This document shows positions 8,110 to 16,367 of a DNA stretch of 64,000 nucleotides, in pieces. The first letter of the stretch is position 1; every line of letters begins with the position of its first letter. The notes below the pieces were generated by a model that saw only the letters and a program-made list of their open reading frames with translations, did not search any database and was not told the DNA's origin. This DNA is from Kineobactrum sediminis (GTDB lineage Bacteria > Pseudomonadota > Gammaproteobacteria > Pseudomonadales > Halieaceae), in contig NZ_PKLZ01000008.1 of the NCBI RefSeq assembly GCF_002868715.1, positions 124,001-188,000 on the forward strand, given 5' to 3'. The position numbers and the translations under genes are program-made.

Positions 8110-8779
8110 CGCTGACGATCCTGCCGTCCTTCAGGTGGATACGGCGCTTCGTATAGTTCATGACACGCTGATCGTGGGTGGCGATCACGAAGGTCACACG
8201 ATGGTGTTCATTGAGTTTGACGAACAAATCCATCAGCTGCGCCATAGTCTCTGAATCCAGATTCGCGGTGGGCTCGTCGGCCAGTACCAGCGCCGGCTCC
8301 GAGACGATAGCTCGCGCTACCGCGACCCGCTGCTGCTGACCACCGGACAATTCGCCGGGGCGGCGGTCCTCCATGCCTTCGAGACCCACTTCCCTGAGAA
8401 TAGCTGCCGATTTTTCCCGGCGCTCCTTCGGGGTAATTCCCTGGACCTGCATCACGAACTCCACGTTTTCCCGCGCGGACAAAACCGGAATAAGATTGTA
8501 GGACTGGAACACGAAACCGATGTTATGCAGGCGCATGTCCGCCAGCCTGGCCTTGGGCAGCTGATCGATACGTTGGCCGCCGATGGTGATATGCCCGCTG
8601 TCCGGCTGATCCAGCCCGCCGATAGCATTGAGCAAGGTGGTTTTACCGGAGCCGGAGGGACCGGACAGGCTGATGAACTCCCCGTCCTCAATGGTAACGC
8701 CGAGGTGATCCAGCGCCTTGATGACGGCATCCCCCTGCCGGAATATTTTGGTGAGGTCTTCGCAAATTACCGCTGCCAT
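8099..8779 (-). CDS. ABC transporter ATP-binding protein, LolD/MacB type
   Basis: 226 residues, the usual length for this class. The Walker A motif GPSGSGKTT is near residue 40, the Q-loop in FVFQSYNLIPVLSARENVE near 90, the signature LSGGQQQRVAVARAI near 142, Walker B VLADEPTANLD and the switch His in VIATHD. The subgroup energises FtsX-type permeases that move lipids, lipoproteins or peptides rather than importing solutes. It is 13 bases downstream of the second permease gene and overlaps the barrel gene. A separate LolD is encoded at 34031-34726, so this is not the housekeeping Lol ATPase. Confidence 0.94.
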   Translation of the reverse strand: MAAVICEDLTKIFRQGDAVIKALDHLGVTIEDGEFISLSGPSGSGKTTLLNAIGGLDQPDSGHITIGGQRIDQLPKARLADMRLHNIGFVFQSYNLIPVLSARENVEFVMQVQGITPKERREKSAAILREVGLEGMEDRRPGELSGGQQQRVAVARAIVSEPALVLADEPTANLDSETMAQLMDLFVKLNEHHRVTFVIATHDQRVMNYTKRRIHLKDGRIVSDEV

Positions 8780-8792
8780 ATATTCGCCATTG

Positions 8793-10040
8793 TCAGGTTT
8801 TGGTCAGGGCTTCAACCGGATTGTAGCGGCTGGCCCGGTGGGCCGGTGCCAAACCGGCAAGCAGGCCCAGCGCAATTACCAGGCCGTTGGACAGAAGCAG
8901 GTCCTGCCAGTACAGCGCCGGGTAGAGGGTACTGCCCGCCCCCATCATGGCCAGGCCTTCGGAGACGACGGACAGGTCGATGCCGTCGGCCAGGGGAATG
9001 ATGGTGGCCAGCGCCAGAGCGTTACCCAGCGCAAGGCCCAGCGCCAGCAACATCAGTGTTTCCAGCAATACCTGCCCCATAATGGCCGATGGGCGCATGC
9101 CCAGCGCCAGAATCAGGCCGATCTCCCGCACCCGCTCAAACACAGCCATGACCAGGGTATTAACCAAACCGAAAGACAGTGCAAGAAAGATGACGATGAT
9201 CCACACCAGCACCACTCCGTCCATCAGTCTCAGCATGGTGCCCAGATAGGTGTCCCGCTCGTACCAGGGACTCACATCAAGATCGGGCTTCAATCTCGCA
9301 ATAGCCTGGTAAAACCAGTCCACTTCACGAAAATCAGGGCCCTGGACTTCGATCTCGCTCACGCTCTCCCCCACCCTCAGCATCTGCTGGGCGACATTGA
9401 GCCCCACAAAGACAAACTGCTCTTCCATGGCCGGCAACTCGGCGAAATAAATACCCACGATCCTAAACCCCCGGTCCGCGATATCATTATCGGGGTCCTG
9501 GCTCATGACCACGATACGTTTGCCCAGCCCTGTTTCCAGGCGTCGCGCCAGCTTCTCGCCAATCACGATGCCGGGGTCATCCGGGCTCTCCAGAAAACGT
9601 CCATTGCTGATCTGGCGGGGCAGCTTGGAGAGCCGGACTTCCCGGTCCGGCTTCACTCCCATGAGTGTCACCCCCAGCGACTCCCGCTCACTGGACACCA
9701 CCGCCGGAACCCGCAGGCGCGCTGTCCAGTCCAGCCCGGCCCGATCCAGGTACTCGCGCAACTCACTACCGGGTGTCGGCAGATGGTTGACGATGCTGGG
9801 ATCGTCCCGGTACGACGGGTGGTGAATCTGCACGTGGCCCAGGAAGGATTCCAGGCTGCTTTGCACCATGTCATCCACCATGCCCCGCAGAAGAGCAATC
9901 ATGAAGATCATGGCCCACACACCGATGGTGATCGCCAGCAGCATGATGATGGTACGACGGTAGTTACGCCACAGGTAACGCCAGGCCAGGGTCACAAGAA
10001 TCCGCCGGCTGTATTGCCCGGTGCTGCGCAGAAGCTCCAT
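8793..10040 (-). CDS. FtsX/LolE-type ABC permease (second of pair)
   Basis: 415 residues with the MacB/FtsX layout: one N-terminal membrane helix (IIMLLAITIGVWAMIFMIALL, about 33-53), a periplasmic domain of about 220 residues, then three helices near residues 275-300, 325-355 and 378-400. The periplasmic part contains GVKPDREVRLSKLP and VIGEKLARRLE segments typical of the lipoprotein-release permeases. The start codon overlaps the stop of the first permease by one base (TGATG). Two different permeases plus one ATPase imply a heterodimeric transporter, as in LolCDE. Confidence 0.92.
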   Translation of the reverse strand: MELLRSTGQYSRRILVTLAWRYLWRNYRRTIIMLLAITIGVWAMIFMIALLRGMVDDMVQSSLESFLGHVQIHHPSYRDDPSIVNHLPTPGSELREYLDRAGLDWTARLRVPAVVSSERESLGVTLMGVKPDREVRLSKLPRQISNGRFLESPDDPGIVIGEKLARRLETGLGKRIVVMSQDPDNDIADRGFRIVGIYFAELPAMEEQFVFVGLNVAQQMLRVGESVSEIEVQGPDFREVDWFYQAIARLKPDLDVSPWYERDTYLGTMLRLMDGVVLVWIIVIFLALSFGLVNTLVMAVFERVREIGLILALGMRPSAIMGQVLLETLMLLALGLALGNALALATIIPLADGIDLSVVSEGLAMMGAGSTLYPALYWQDLLLSNGLVIALGLLAGLAPAHRASRYNPVEALTKT

Positions 10041-11266
10041 CAGACGGCCTTCATGGCAGCTATCGGCTGCAAAAATTTTACCCGCAGGGCCGGATACAGG
10101 GACGCCAGCATGCTTGCGGCAAACACTATCCCCGGCCCAAGCAATACCGTGAACAAGGTGACCTCGGGGAAGATTCTGTTCGGCAGGTTGAAGCGCTGGG
10201 CCATTTCTTCCATGCCGGGATAGGCGAAGCCAGTATGACTCAGTACCAGGTTCAGTCCACCGCCGAGGAGCACACCCAGCAGCAGGCCTATAGAAGCTAT
10301 CACCGCCGTCTCCAGCAGGACCAGGCGCACCAAACGCCCGGGTCGCAGCCCCAGGGCCATGATCATGCCAAATTCACGAGTACGCTCCAGAACGGACATA
10401 AGCTGGGTATTCATGACACTGAATGCCACCAGGACAATCAATACCGCATACATGAACCAGGCACTGGCCATATCCGCCTGAATGGCCTGGCGCAACCCCG
10501 GTTTCAGCTCGTCCCAGTGCAGCACCACGCGATTCGCAGCCGCACCGTAGCGCTGCCTGAGCTGCGCGGCCTTACTGTCGACGAGGGAGAACTCCCCGGC
10601 CCTGATTACCACAGTGTGGCCACGACCTTCCATGAAGAACACGTTCTGGAATCGCTCCAGGGGCATCAGGGCCAGGGAGCGATCCATCTCCGGCATATTG
10701 CTTTCGAAGATACCCACTACCGTGAGCACATCGGCGGCCATCGAGCCATCGCGACCGGAACCCAGAATCGTCAGCTCCTCACCAACGCCAATTTTCAGAT
10801 TACGGGCCAGTATTTTGCCGATGACCGTCGCATTGGTGTCTCCTTGCTGCAGGTAGCGACCGGCAGTAATGAGTCCGGCCAACGTGGAAACCTTCGCTTC
10901 ATACTGCGGTTGGACACCCACCACCTGAATTCCATAGCTACGCTCCTCGCTTGACGCCAGAGCGAAACCGGTTGCGCGAGCACTCACGTCTACTCCGGAT
11001 ATATTCGCACGAACATCCTCGGCCAGTGCCTGAATGTCGGGAAGGGTTTTACGGATACCGGGCTCGTCCAGATAACCAGGCGCCTGCAGTTGAATGTGGC
11101 CGGTGAACACCCGCAGTGTGTTGTCGATCATGAGCTGATAAGTATCGAATTGCAGCCCGATCATGAACACCAACAGAATGTTGGAGAAGACCATGGCACC
11201 CACCGTCAACCAGGTACGACGGGAATGCCGCCAGATGTTGCGTGAAGCTAATCGCAGTTCAAGCAA
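10040..11266 (-). CDS. FtsX/LolC-type ABC permease (first of pair)
   Basis: 408 residues with a TTG start preceded by AAAGGGGAA. The first membrane helix is near residues 18-40 (TVGAMVFSNILLVFMIGLQF), followed by a periplasmic domain and three C-terminal helices starting at FMYAVLIVLVAFSVMNTQLMS near 268. The phrase ERTREFGMIMALGLRPGRLVRLVLLE is the cytoplasmic coupling helix region that contacts the ATPase. It shares its architecture and many positions with its neighbour permease but is clearly a different protein. It lies 30 bases after the LolA-like gene. Confidence 0.92.
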   Translation of the reverse strand: MLELRLASRNIWRHSRRTWLTVGAMVFSNILLVFMIGLQFDTYQLMIDNTLRVFTGHIQLQAPGYLDEPGIRKTLPDIQALAEDVRANISGVDVSARATGFALASSEERSYGIQVVGVQPQYEAKVSTLAGLITAGRYLQQGDTNATVIGKILARNLKIGVGEELTILGSGRDGSMAADVLTVVGIFESNMPEMDRSLALMPLERFQNVFFMEGRGHTVVIRAGEFSLVDSKAAQLRQRYGAAANRVVLHWDELKPGLRQAIQADMASAWFMYAVLIVLVAFSVMNTQLMSVLERTREFGMIMALGLRPGRLVRLVLLETAVIASIGLLLGVLLGGGLNLVLSHTGFAYPGMEEMAQRFNLPNRIFPEVTLFTVLLGPGIVFAASMLASLYPALRVKFLQPIAAMKAV

Positions 11267-11296
11267 GGGTATTCCCCTTTCACCTGCAGGCGCAGC

Positions 11297-12082
11297 TTAC
11301 TGCCGTGGATTTCGCAAATTGGAGAGCGTGAAAACACGATCCTCCAGCTCGACTCCGAAATCAATGGCGTCGATACGCACCTCGGTCCACTCGCCGGGTT
11401 CTTCCAGTTTGCTCATGCGTTGTACCCTGGCCACTGCCCGATCATCCATTGTGGCGATATCGTGCGTCACCAGGCGTTTGACCAGTCGGTCGTCCTGATC
11501 GTAATAGTCTTCCTGGAGCACCAGATGATCCTCCCGGACTTGCACCACCTGTCGCCCCCAGACCACTGGCGCCATCTCATGGGGAATGGCTTCAATATAG
11601 TACACCAGCCCGTTTTCAGTGGTCTCGGTCTGGAGAAGACGATGCTCGTAGTGGTCAAGAATATCGTCCGCACGAGCGATGTCCTGATTGGAAAAGTCGG
11701 AACCCATCCAGCTCTGGGCCATCATGGAAGAGGGAACCTTCACCACTCTATTAATGTTGGGTGCGAAACTCCACATGTCCTTATCGATCAGCAGCGTACC
11801 GCTACCCCCATCCCGAGGCGGTGCCATCACCCGCACCAGACTGTGATCCTCGCCCCTGGTCCAGGCTCGCATGGCCATGCGCCGCTCCCATTCGGGGCGG
11901 TGAATGATCATGGTTACCTCCGCATAGGAGCTGGTACCGCGCCAGTGATCAATGGCGGCCTGAAGGATGGCGCGCGCATCGGGCTCCCCACCCCGCTGAT
12001 CCTCGCCAAAGCCAGGAGTCGCCAACCAAAGCGAACAACACACCAGGCACACGAAAGCACCTGCGAGAAACCTGCTGCCCAT
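11297..12082 (-). CDS. LolA-like periplasmic outer-membrane lipoprotein-sorting protein
   Basis: 261 residues, GGGGAGAG ribosome site 3 bases before ATG, signal peptide (FLAGAFVCLVCCSLWLATPG). The mature sequence matches the outer-membrane lipoprotein-sorting protein family: DARAILQAAIDHWRGTSSY, RMAMRAWTRGEDHSLVR, GSGTLLIDKDMWSFAPNINRV, SSMMAQSWMGSDFSNQDI and DRLVKRLVTHDI. Such proteins have the LolA/LolB hydrophobic-cup fold and carry acyl chains through the periplasm. It is the first gene of the five-gene minus-strand cassette and is divergent from the siderophore receptor gene. It is not the housekeeping LolA, which is usually about 200 residues. Confidence 0.9.
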   Translation of the reverse strand: MGSRFLAGAFVCLVCCSLWLATPGFGEDQRGGEPDARAILQAAIDHWRGTSSYAEVTMIIHRPEWERRMAMRAWTRGEDHSLVRVMAPPRDGGSGTLLIDKDMWSFAPNINRVVKVPSSMMAQSWMGSDFSNQDIARADDILDHYEHRLLQTETTENGLVYYIEAIPHEMAPVVWGRQVVQVREDHLVLQEDYYDQDDRLVKRLVTHDIATMDDRAVARVQRMSKLEEPGEWTEVRIDAIDFGVELEDRVFTLSNLRNPRQ

Positions 12083-12378
12083 AATCTCTCCCCGGTACCC
12101 GGCAATGAGCCTTATTCTAACGCCCCGAAAATGGGGTAGAACCCATCATTCCCAAAACAGCATAGGGTAAGGTGCCTGAATGGTCGAATCTTCATTATGG
12201 CCATAAGGCCGACTCCTTCCAGGAAAATGCCTCCCGGTACGTTTGACAAGGGTGGCGCTCGCCAAACTGAAACCCAATCAAATCTAAATGAGAATGATTG
12301 ACATTCGCGTTCAATAATCCTACAGTTTCAGCCTGCAAGCTGCCCCACACAACCACTGCTCACGATACGAGGCCAACC
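12083..12378. other. divergent intergenic region, promoters for both sides
   Basis: This 296-base gap separates the LolA-like gene (minus) from the siderophore receptor (plus). It holds a Fur-box-like site at 12289-12303 and a perfect 12-base palindrome TTATGGCCATAA at 12195-12206 of unknown role. No coding frame of quality is seen. Confidence 0.6.
12289..12303 (+). promoter_or_regulatory. Fur box upstream of siderophore receptor
   Basis: The 7-1-7 site TGAGAAT-G-ATTGACA matches 11 of 14 arm positions of the Fur consensus TGATAAT-N-ATTATCA. It lies about 75 bases before the receptor ATG, where Fur-Fe2+ would block transcription when iron is sufficient. Confidence 0.7.
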
Positions 12379-14499
12379 ATGAAAAAAACCAGTACTCACA
12401 GCCGCCCGCCTTATAGTCTGCCCCTGACCGCTATGGCGATAGCAATTGCCAGCTACCCGACCCTGGCTTTGGCTCAATCGGTAGACAGCGATAAAAAGGC
12501 CTCCGTCGCAAGCGCAAGCCACATGGAAACGGTTTACGTTTACGGAGAGCAGGGAAAGACCGACACCGCCACCAAGCTGAACCTGACTCTGTTTGAAACA
12601 CCCCAGACCGTAACGGCCATCTCCCGGGCCCAGATGGATGACTTTGCGCTCAACAATATCAGTGACCTGTTGAACTACACCCCTGGCGTCACCGTTGAGG
12701 AAGTGGAAACGGATCGAACCTACTATACGGCCCGGGGCTTCGACATTGTCAACTTCCAGTATGATGGCGTTGGCGTTCCTTTCGTTTCCGGCCTGAACCT
12801 GGGGCAGCAGGACACCGCGATTTACGAAAAGGTCGAAGTGGTCAAGGGCGCTGCCGGCCTGATCACCGGCCTGGCGAATCCCTCCGCCACTATCAACTAC
12901 GTGCGCAAACGCCCTACCGATGAGCTGCAAATTGGCACCCGGGTTTCGGCAAATGAATGGAACGGGGTACGACTGGACGGCGACATCTCCGGCGCTCTAT
13001 CCGCTAACTCGCGCGGCCGCCTGGTTGTGGCGCGGGAGGACAGTGAGTCCTACCTGGATCGCCACGAGGACCAGACTGACCTGATGTACGGCATTGTCGA
13101 AGTGGACCTTACGGAGCGGACTCTGCTTACCCTCGGCCACAGTTACAACAAAAGCGCTTCTGACGGCGTCATGTGGGGCGCATTGCCGCTTCGCTACGCT
13201 GACGGAACACCCACTGATTACGACGTATCCACCAGCAACGCCCCGGATTGGACGTTTGCCGACAGCACCCAGAACCAGACCTTTGTCGAACTCGAACACC
13301 AATTAACCGGACAGTGGCTTTTCAACGCCATCTATACCCGCAATACCGGCGATTTCAATTCGGAACTGTTTTACGTTTACGGCGCGCCGAGCCGTGAAGA
13401 CGAAACCGGCTTGAACGGTTGGGCCAGCGCCTATAGCCGGGAAGAGACCCAGGAAAACTATGACCTTTTCGTCTCCGGCGGCTTTCAGTTAGGCGGCCGT
13501 GAACACCAGGTCGTGGTGGGCTATAACCATTCCGATATTCAAGTTGATGAAGCCTCCTTCACTGACCCGGTCGGCGGATTTCCCGTGCTGGGCAGCGACT
13601 GGGCACAAGGCAATACGCCACGCCCTGATTTTGTCGCCCACAACCCGGCGACGGATGCCAGCGATATCGAGCTCAGCCAGAAGGCCCTGTATGTCTCCGC
13701 CCGCCTCAACGCCACAGACAATCTCTCACTTTTACTGGGAGCAAGGCGGACGAAACTGGACCAGAAAGGTATCAGCTATGGCGGTTCCGCAGACGCCGAA
13801 GCGGAAAAGACGGTTCCCTATTACGGTGTCACTTACGAAATTGCCAGCGACCTGATGGCTTACGGTAGCTACAGCGAGGTGTTCAAGCAGCAAACCTGGG
13901 TCAATGACCAGCTTCGGCCTTTGGGCGCCGCCGAGGGTGACAATACCGAGATCGGCCTGAAAAAATCATTCAACAACGAACGGGCGATTCTCACCCTGGC
14001 ACTGTTCCAGGCACAACACAGTAACCTCGGCGAATTCGTGGGACGCAATTCCCAGGGTATCGCCATCTACGAGCCCAGGGACATCGACAGCCAGGGCTAT
14101 GAGGTGGAACTGTCCGGCGAGTTGATAGAGGGCCTGAACATCAGTGCCGGTTTTACCCGGGTTGACCTGGAGGATGACAACGGCGAGGACATTCGTCCAT
14201 ATGTCCCTTCCAAGCTGGTGAAAATGTCCGCGTCCTATCGGGTCCCGGCACTGCCCGCACTGAAGCTTGGCGGTGTGCTCAAATGGCAGGACGATATTAC
14301 CACCAGCAGTGGCCTGGCCGAGCAGCAAGCTTACACCCTCCTGGACCTGGCCCTGCACTATGAACTCAGCCCCACCCTGAGCCTGGCGGTGAATCTGGCA
14401 AACGTCACCGATGAGAAATATCTCAACAGCCTTTACTGGGACCAGGCTTTTTACGGTGCGCCGCGCAATGTCCAGGCCTCTGTCGCCTGGCGATTCTAG
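12379..14499 (+). CDS. TonB-dependent siderophore receptor
   Basis: 706 residues from the ATG preceded by GAGG; an in-frame ATG at 12298 lies on top of the Fur-box region and lacks a signal peptide. The signal peptide is SLPLTAMAIAIASYPTLALAQ. A TonB-box-like METVYVYG is followed by the plug domain with ETPQTVTAISRAQM, LLNYTPGVTVEE, TARGFDIVNFQYDGV and VEVVKGAAGLITGLANPSATINYVRKRP, the diagnostic block of siderophore receptors. The barrel ends with NVQASVAWRF, an aromatic terminus. It imports a ferric siderophore using TonB-ExbBD energy. The gene ahead of it is Fur-controlled and the PepSY gene follows after 9 bases. Confidence 0.95.
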   Translation: MKKTSTHSRPPYSLPLTAMAIAIASYPTLALAQSVDSDKKASVASASHMETVYVYGEQGKTDTATKLNLTLFETPQTVTAISRAQMDDFALNNISDLLNYTPGVTVEEVETDRTYYTARGFDIVNFQYDGVGVPFVSGLNLGQQDTAIYEKVEVVKGAAGLITGLANPSATINYVRKRPTDELQIGTRVSANEWNGVRLDGDISGALSANSRGRLVVAREDSESYLDRHEDQTDLMYGIVEVDLTERTLLTLGHSYNKSASDGVMWGALPLRYADGTPTDYDVSTSNAPDWTFADSTQNQTFVELEHQLTGQWLFNAIYTRNTGDFNSELFYVYGAPSREDETGLNGWASAYSREETQENYDLFVSGGFQLGGREHQVVVGYNHSDIQVDEASFTDPVGGFPVLGSDWAQGNTPRPDFVAHNPATDASDIELSQKALYVSARLNATDNLSLLLGARRTKLDQKGISYGGSADAEAEKTVPYYGVTYEIASDLMAYGSYSEVFKQQTWVNDQLRPLGAAEGDNTEIGLKKSFNNERAILTLALFQAQHSNLGEFVGRNSQGIAIYEPRDIDSQGYEVELSGELIEGLNISAGFTRVDLEDDNGEDIRPYVPSKLVKMSASYRVPALPALKLGGVLKWQDDITTSSGLAEQQAYTLLDLALHYELSPTLSLAVNLANVTDEKYLNSLYWDQAFYGAPRNVQASVAWRF

Positions 14500-14508
14500 G
14501 AATTTTCA

Positions 14509-15813
14509 ATGCGAACCCTGATGCTCAAACTCCATCGCTACCTGGGACTCACCACTGCCCTGTTCCTGGTGATTACCGGCCTCACCGGTGCGGTAATCTC
14601 CTGGGACCACGAACTGGACGAATGGCTGAACCCTCACCTGTTCGAGGCCCGCACGCCCGGCGTTCCACAACCAACCGTGTCACTGGCGGAGCAAGTGGAA
14701 GCGAAGTTCCCGCAGGTCGACGTGAGCTATTTCGAACTCCACGACGAACCTGGCCATGCCCAGTATTTCTGGGTGGAACCCAAGGTCGATCCGGAGACCG
14801 GGCGCCTCTACGAGCCGGGTTTCAACCAGGTTTACGTGGACCCGGTCAGCGGCGACATCCAGGGTACGCGGGAATGGGGCGCTGTGTGGCCCATCACCAG
14901 GGAAACCTTCATGTCGTTTCTCTACACACTCCATTTCAGTCTGCATATACCGGAAATTGGCGGTATCGACCACTGGGGAATCTGGCTGCTGGGTATAATC
15001 GCCCTCCTCTGGACCTTCGATAATTTCATAGGCTTTTACCTCACGCTCCCCCGCCGCAAAGCCCGGGACAAGCGTGCCGGGTGGTTCGAACGCTGGAAAC
15101 CGGCATGGAAAATCAACCGCGCCGCCGGGCCTAACCGCTTCACCTTTGACCTCCATCGCGCAGTGGGCCTGTGGATCTGGATGCTGCTCTTTGTGATCGC
15201 CTTCACCGCTTTTTCCCTGAACCTGTACCGGGAAGTCTTCTTTCCCGCCATGTCCCTGGTGTCCGACGTCACCCCGTCCCCTTTGGATGAACGCACGCCA
15301 TCCGGACATGACAATCCCATTGAACCCGTACTGGCGTTTACCGACATCGCCAGAATTGCCGCGGCTGAGTCACGTGAGCTGGGCTGGAGTGAGCCCCTGG
15401 GGTCGCTGTGGTACGCTCGCGAATTTGGTCTCTACCGGGCGGAATTCTTTACCGCAGCCGATGGGCACGGCACCGGCGGTGTGGGACACAAGGCGCTCTA
15501 TTTCGATGGTATCGATGGGAAATATCTCGGGGATTTCATTCCCTGGCAGGGTACAGCCGCGGATATCTTCGTGCAGGCCCAGTTTCCCCTGCATTCCGGA
15601 CGCATTCTCGGCCTGCCCGGACGCATACTGATTTCGGTGATGGGCGTTATTGTCGCCATGCTGAGTATTACCGGCGTGATTATCTGGTGGCGCAAGACAT
15701 CGGCGAGAGAGCGGCGCAGGACACAACAACAGCAACCAGCAGGGACTGGCCAACGGGAACCAGCGTCATCCGCCAAGAGAACCGGGTTCCGGCGTCCGGC
15801 ATCGGGTGTGTGA
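14509..15813 (+). CDS. PepSY-associated TM protein (ferric-siderophore reductase-like)
   Basis: 434 residues with AGGAA 6 bases before the ATG. There are four predicted membrane helices: near 11-33 (LGLTTALFLVITGLTGAVIS), 150-175 (WGIWLLGIIALLWTFDNFIG), 220-240 (LWIWMLLFVIAFTAFSLNL) and 370-392 (ILISVMGVIVAMLSITGVIIW). Conserved His and Trp residues (LHRYLG, LHFSLHIPEIGG, DLHRAVGLW) are the probable haem or metal ligands of the PepSY_TM family. Proteins of this type are usually next to siderophore receptors and are thought to reduce ferric-siderophore complexes at the inner membrane. Its position 9 bases after the receptor supports that role. Confidence 0.9.
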   Translation: MRTLMLKLHRYLGLTTALFLVITGLTGAVISWDHELDEWLNPHLFEARTPGVPQPTVSLAEQVEAKFPQVDVSYFELHDEPGHAQYFWVEPKVDPETGRLYEPGFNQVYVDPVSGDIQGTREWGAVWPITRETFMSFLYTLHFSLHIPEIGGIDHWGIWLLGIIALLWTFDNFIGFYLTLPRRKARDKRAGWFERWKPAWKINRAAGPNRFTFDLHRAVGLWIWMLLFVIAFTAFSLNLYREVFFPAMSLVSDVTPSPLDERTPSGHDNPIEPVLAFTDIARIAAAESRELGWSEPLGSLWYAREFGLYRAEFFTAADGHGTGGVGHKALYFDGIDGKYLGDFIPWQGTAADIFVQAQFPLHSGRILGLPGRILISVMGVIVAMLSITGVIIWWRKTSARERRRTQQQQPAGTGQREPASSAKRTGFRRPASGV

Positions 15814-15962
15814 ATCAGCGTACCGCGTAGCTTTTAGTATATCTCACTGCGGCTGGAACCAAGTTCACCGTCGACAGCGCTGAGGATGTAGGCAACACCG
15901 TCGTGGGTCGGGCCGGAATTGACGGTCCGGCGGTGCCCTCCCTCGCCGGGGAACGAGTCTCG

Positions 15963-16367
15963 TCAATGGACGCTGCCGGCATTGGGGCGGGAATACCAAC
16001 CGAAGGCAGCGATAATGTTGAGCACAGAACCGAATAGGTTGATAGCTACAGCTATTGTGAATGCCAGAAAACTTGCATAGTAGTCCAGGCCTGACTGTAA
16101 AAAGCGTATCATATTTCCGATCACGCCTGACCCGCAAAAGAGTAGTACCGCGATGACCATGGCAACGCGGTAGCTTTGCTCGAATCCGAAGCGCGGCAGT
16201 AGCAGTGTCAGTGAATAGCCAGTAAAAAGCACCATGGAGCTTCCTCTCGGCACGGCACTCAGTGCCTCCCCGGTCGCTTGCAGACGCCACTCACTGAGCA
16301 GTAGATACGCTAGTGCCATGCACGCGTACCACGCCTGCAAGGCGATCAACGTGGGCAGTTTCATCAT
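15963..16367 (-). CDS. small four-helix membrane protein, unknown
   Basis: 134 residues and almost entirely hydrophobic, with helices near 5-23 (LIALQAWYACMALAYLLLS), 45-62 (MVLFTGYSLTLLLPRFGF), 68-92 (VAMVIAVLLFCGSGVIGNMI) and 98-125 (ASFLAFTIAVAINLFGSVLNIIAAFGW). The start ATG overlaps the stop of the amidohydrolase gene (ATGA), so the two are translationally coupled. No family was recognised. It may be an accessory inner-membrane component of the amidohydrolase/TonB receptor unit. Confidence 0.8.
   Translation of the reverse strand: MMKLPTLIALQAWYACMALAYLLLSEWRLQATGEALSAVPRGSSMVLFTGYSLTLLLPRFGFEQSYRVAMVIAVLLFCGSGVIGNMIRFLQSGLDYYASFLAFTIAVAINLFGSVLNIIAAFGWYSRPNAGSVH

Noticed and set aside
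8718-10223. 501-codon plus-strand open frame opposite the ABC permease genes
   Set aside because: Low-complexity His/Gln-rich translation with no motif; the minus-strand permeases are clear.
15865-16290. 141-codon minus-strand frame overlapping the small membrane protein
   Set aside because: Arg/Pro-rich translation with no hydrophobic pattern; the 134-residue frame in another phase is coupled to the amidohydrolase and has clean helices.
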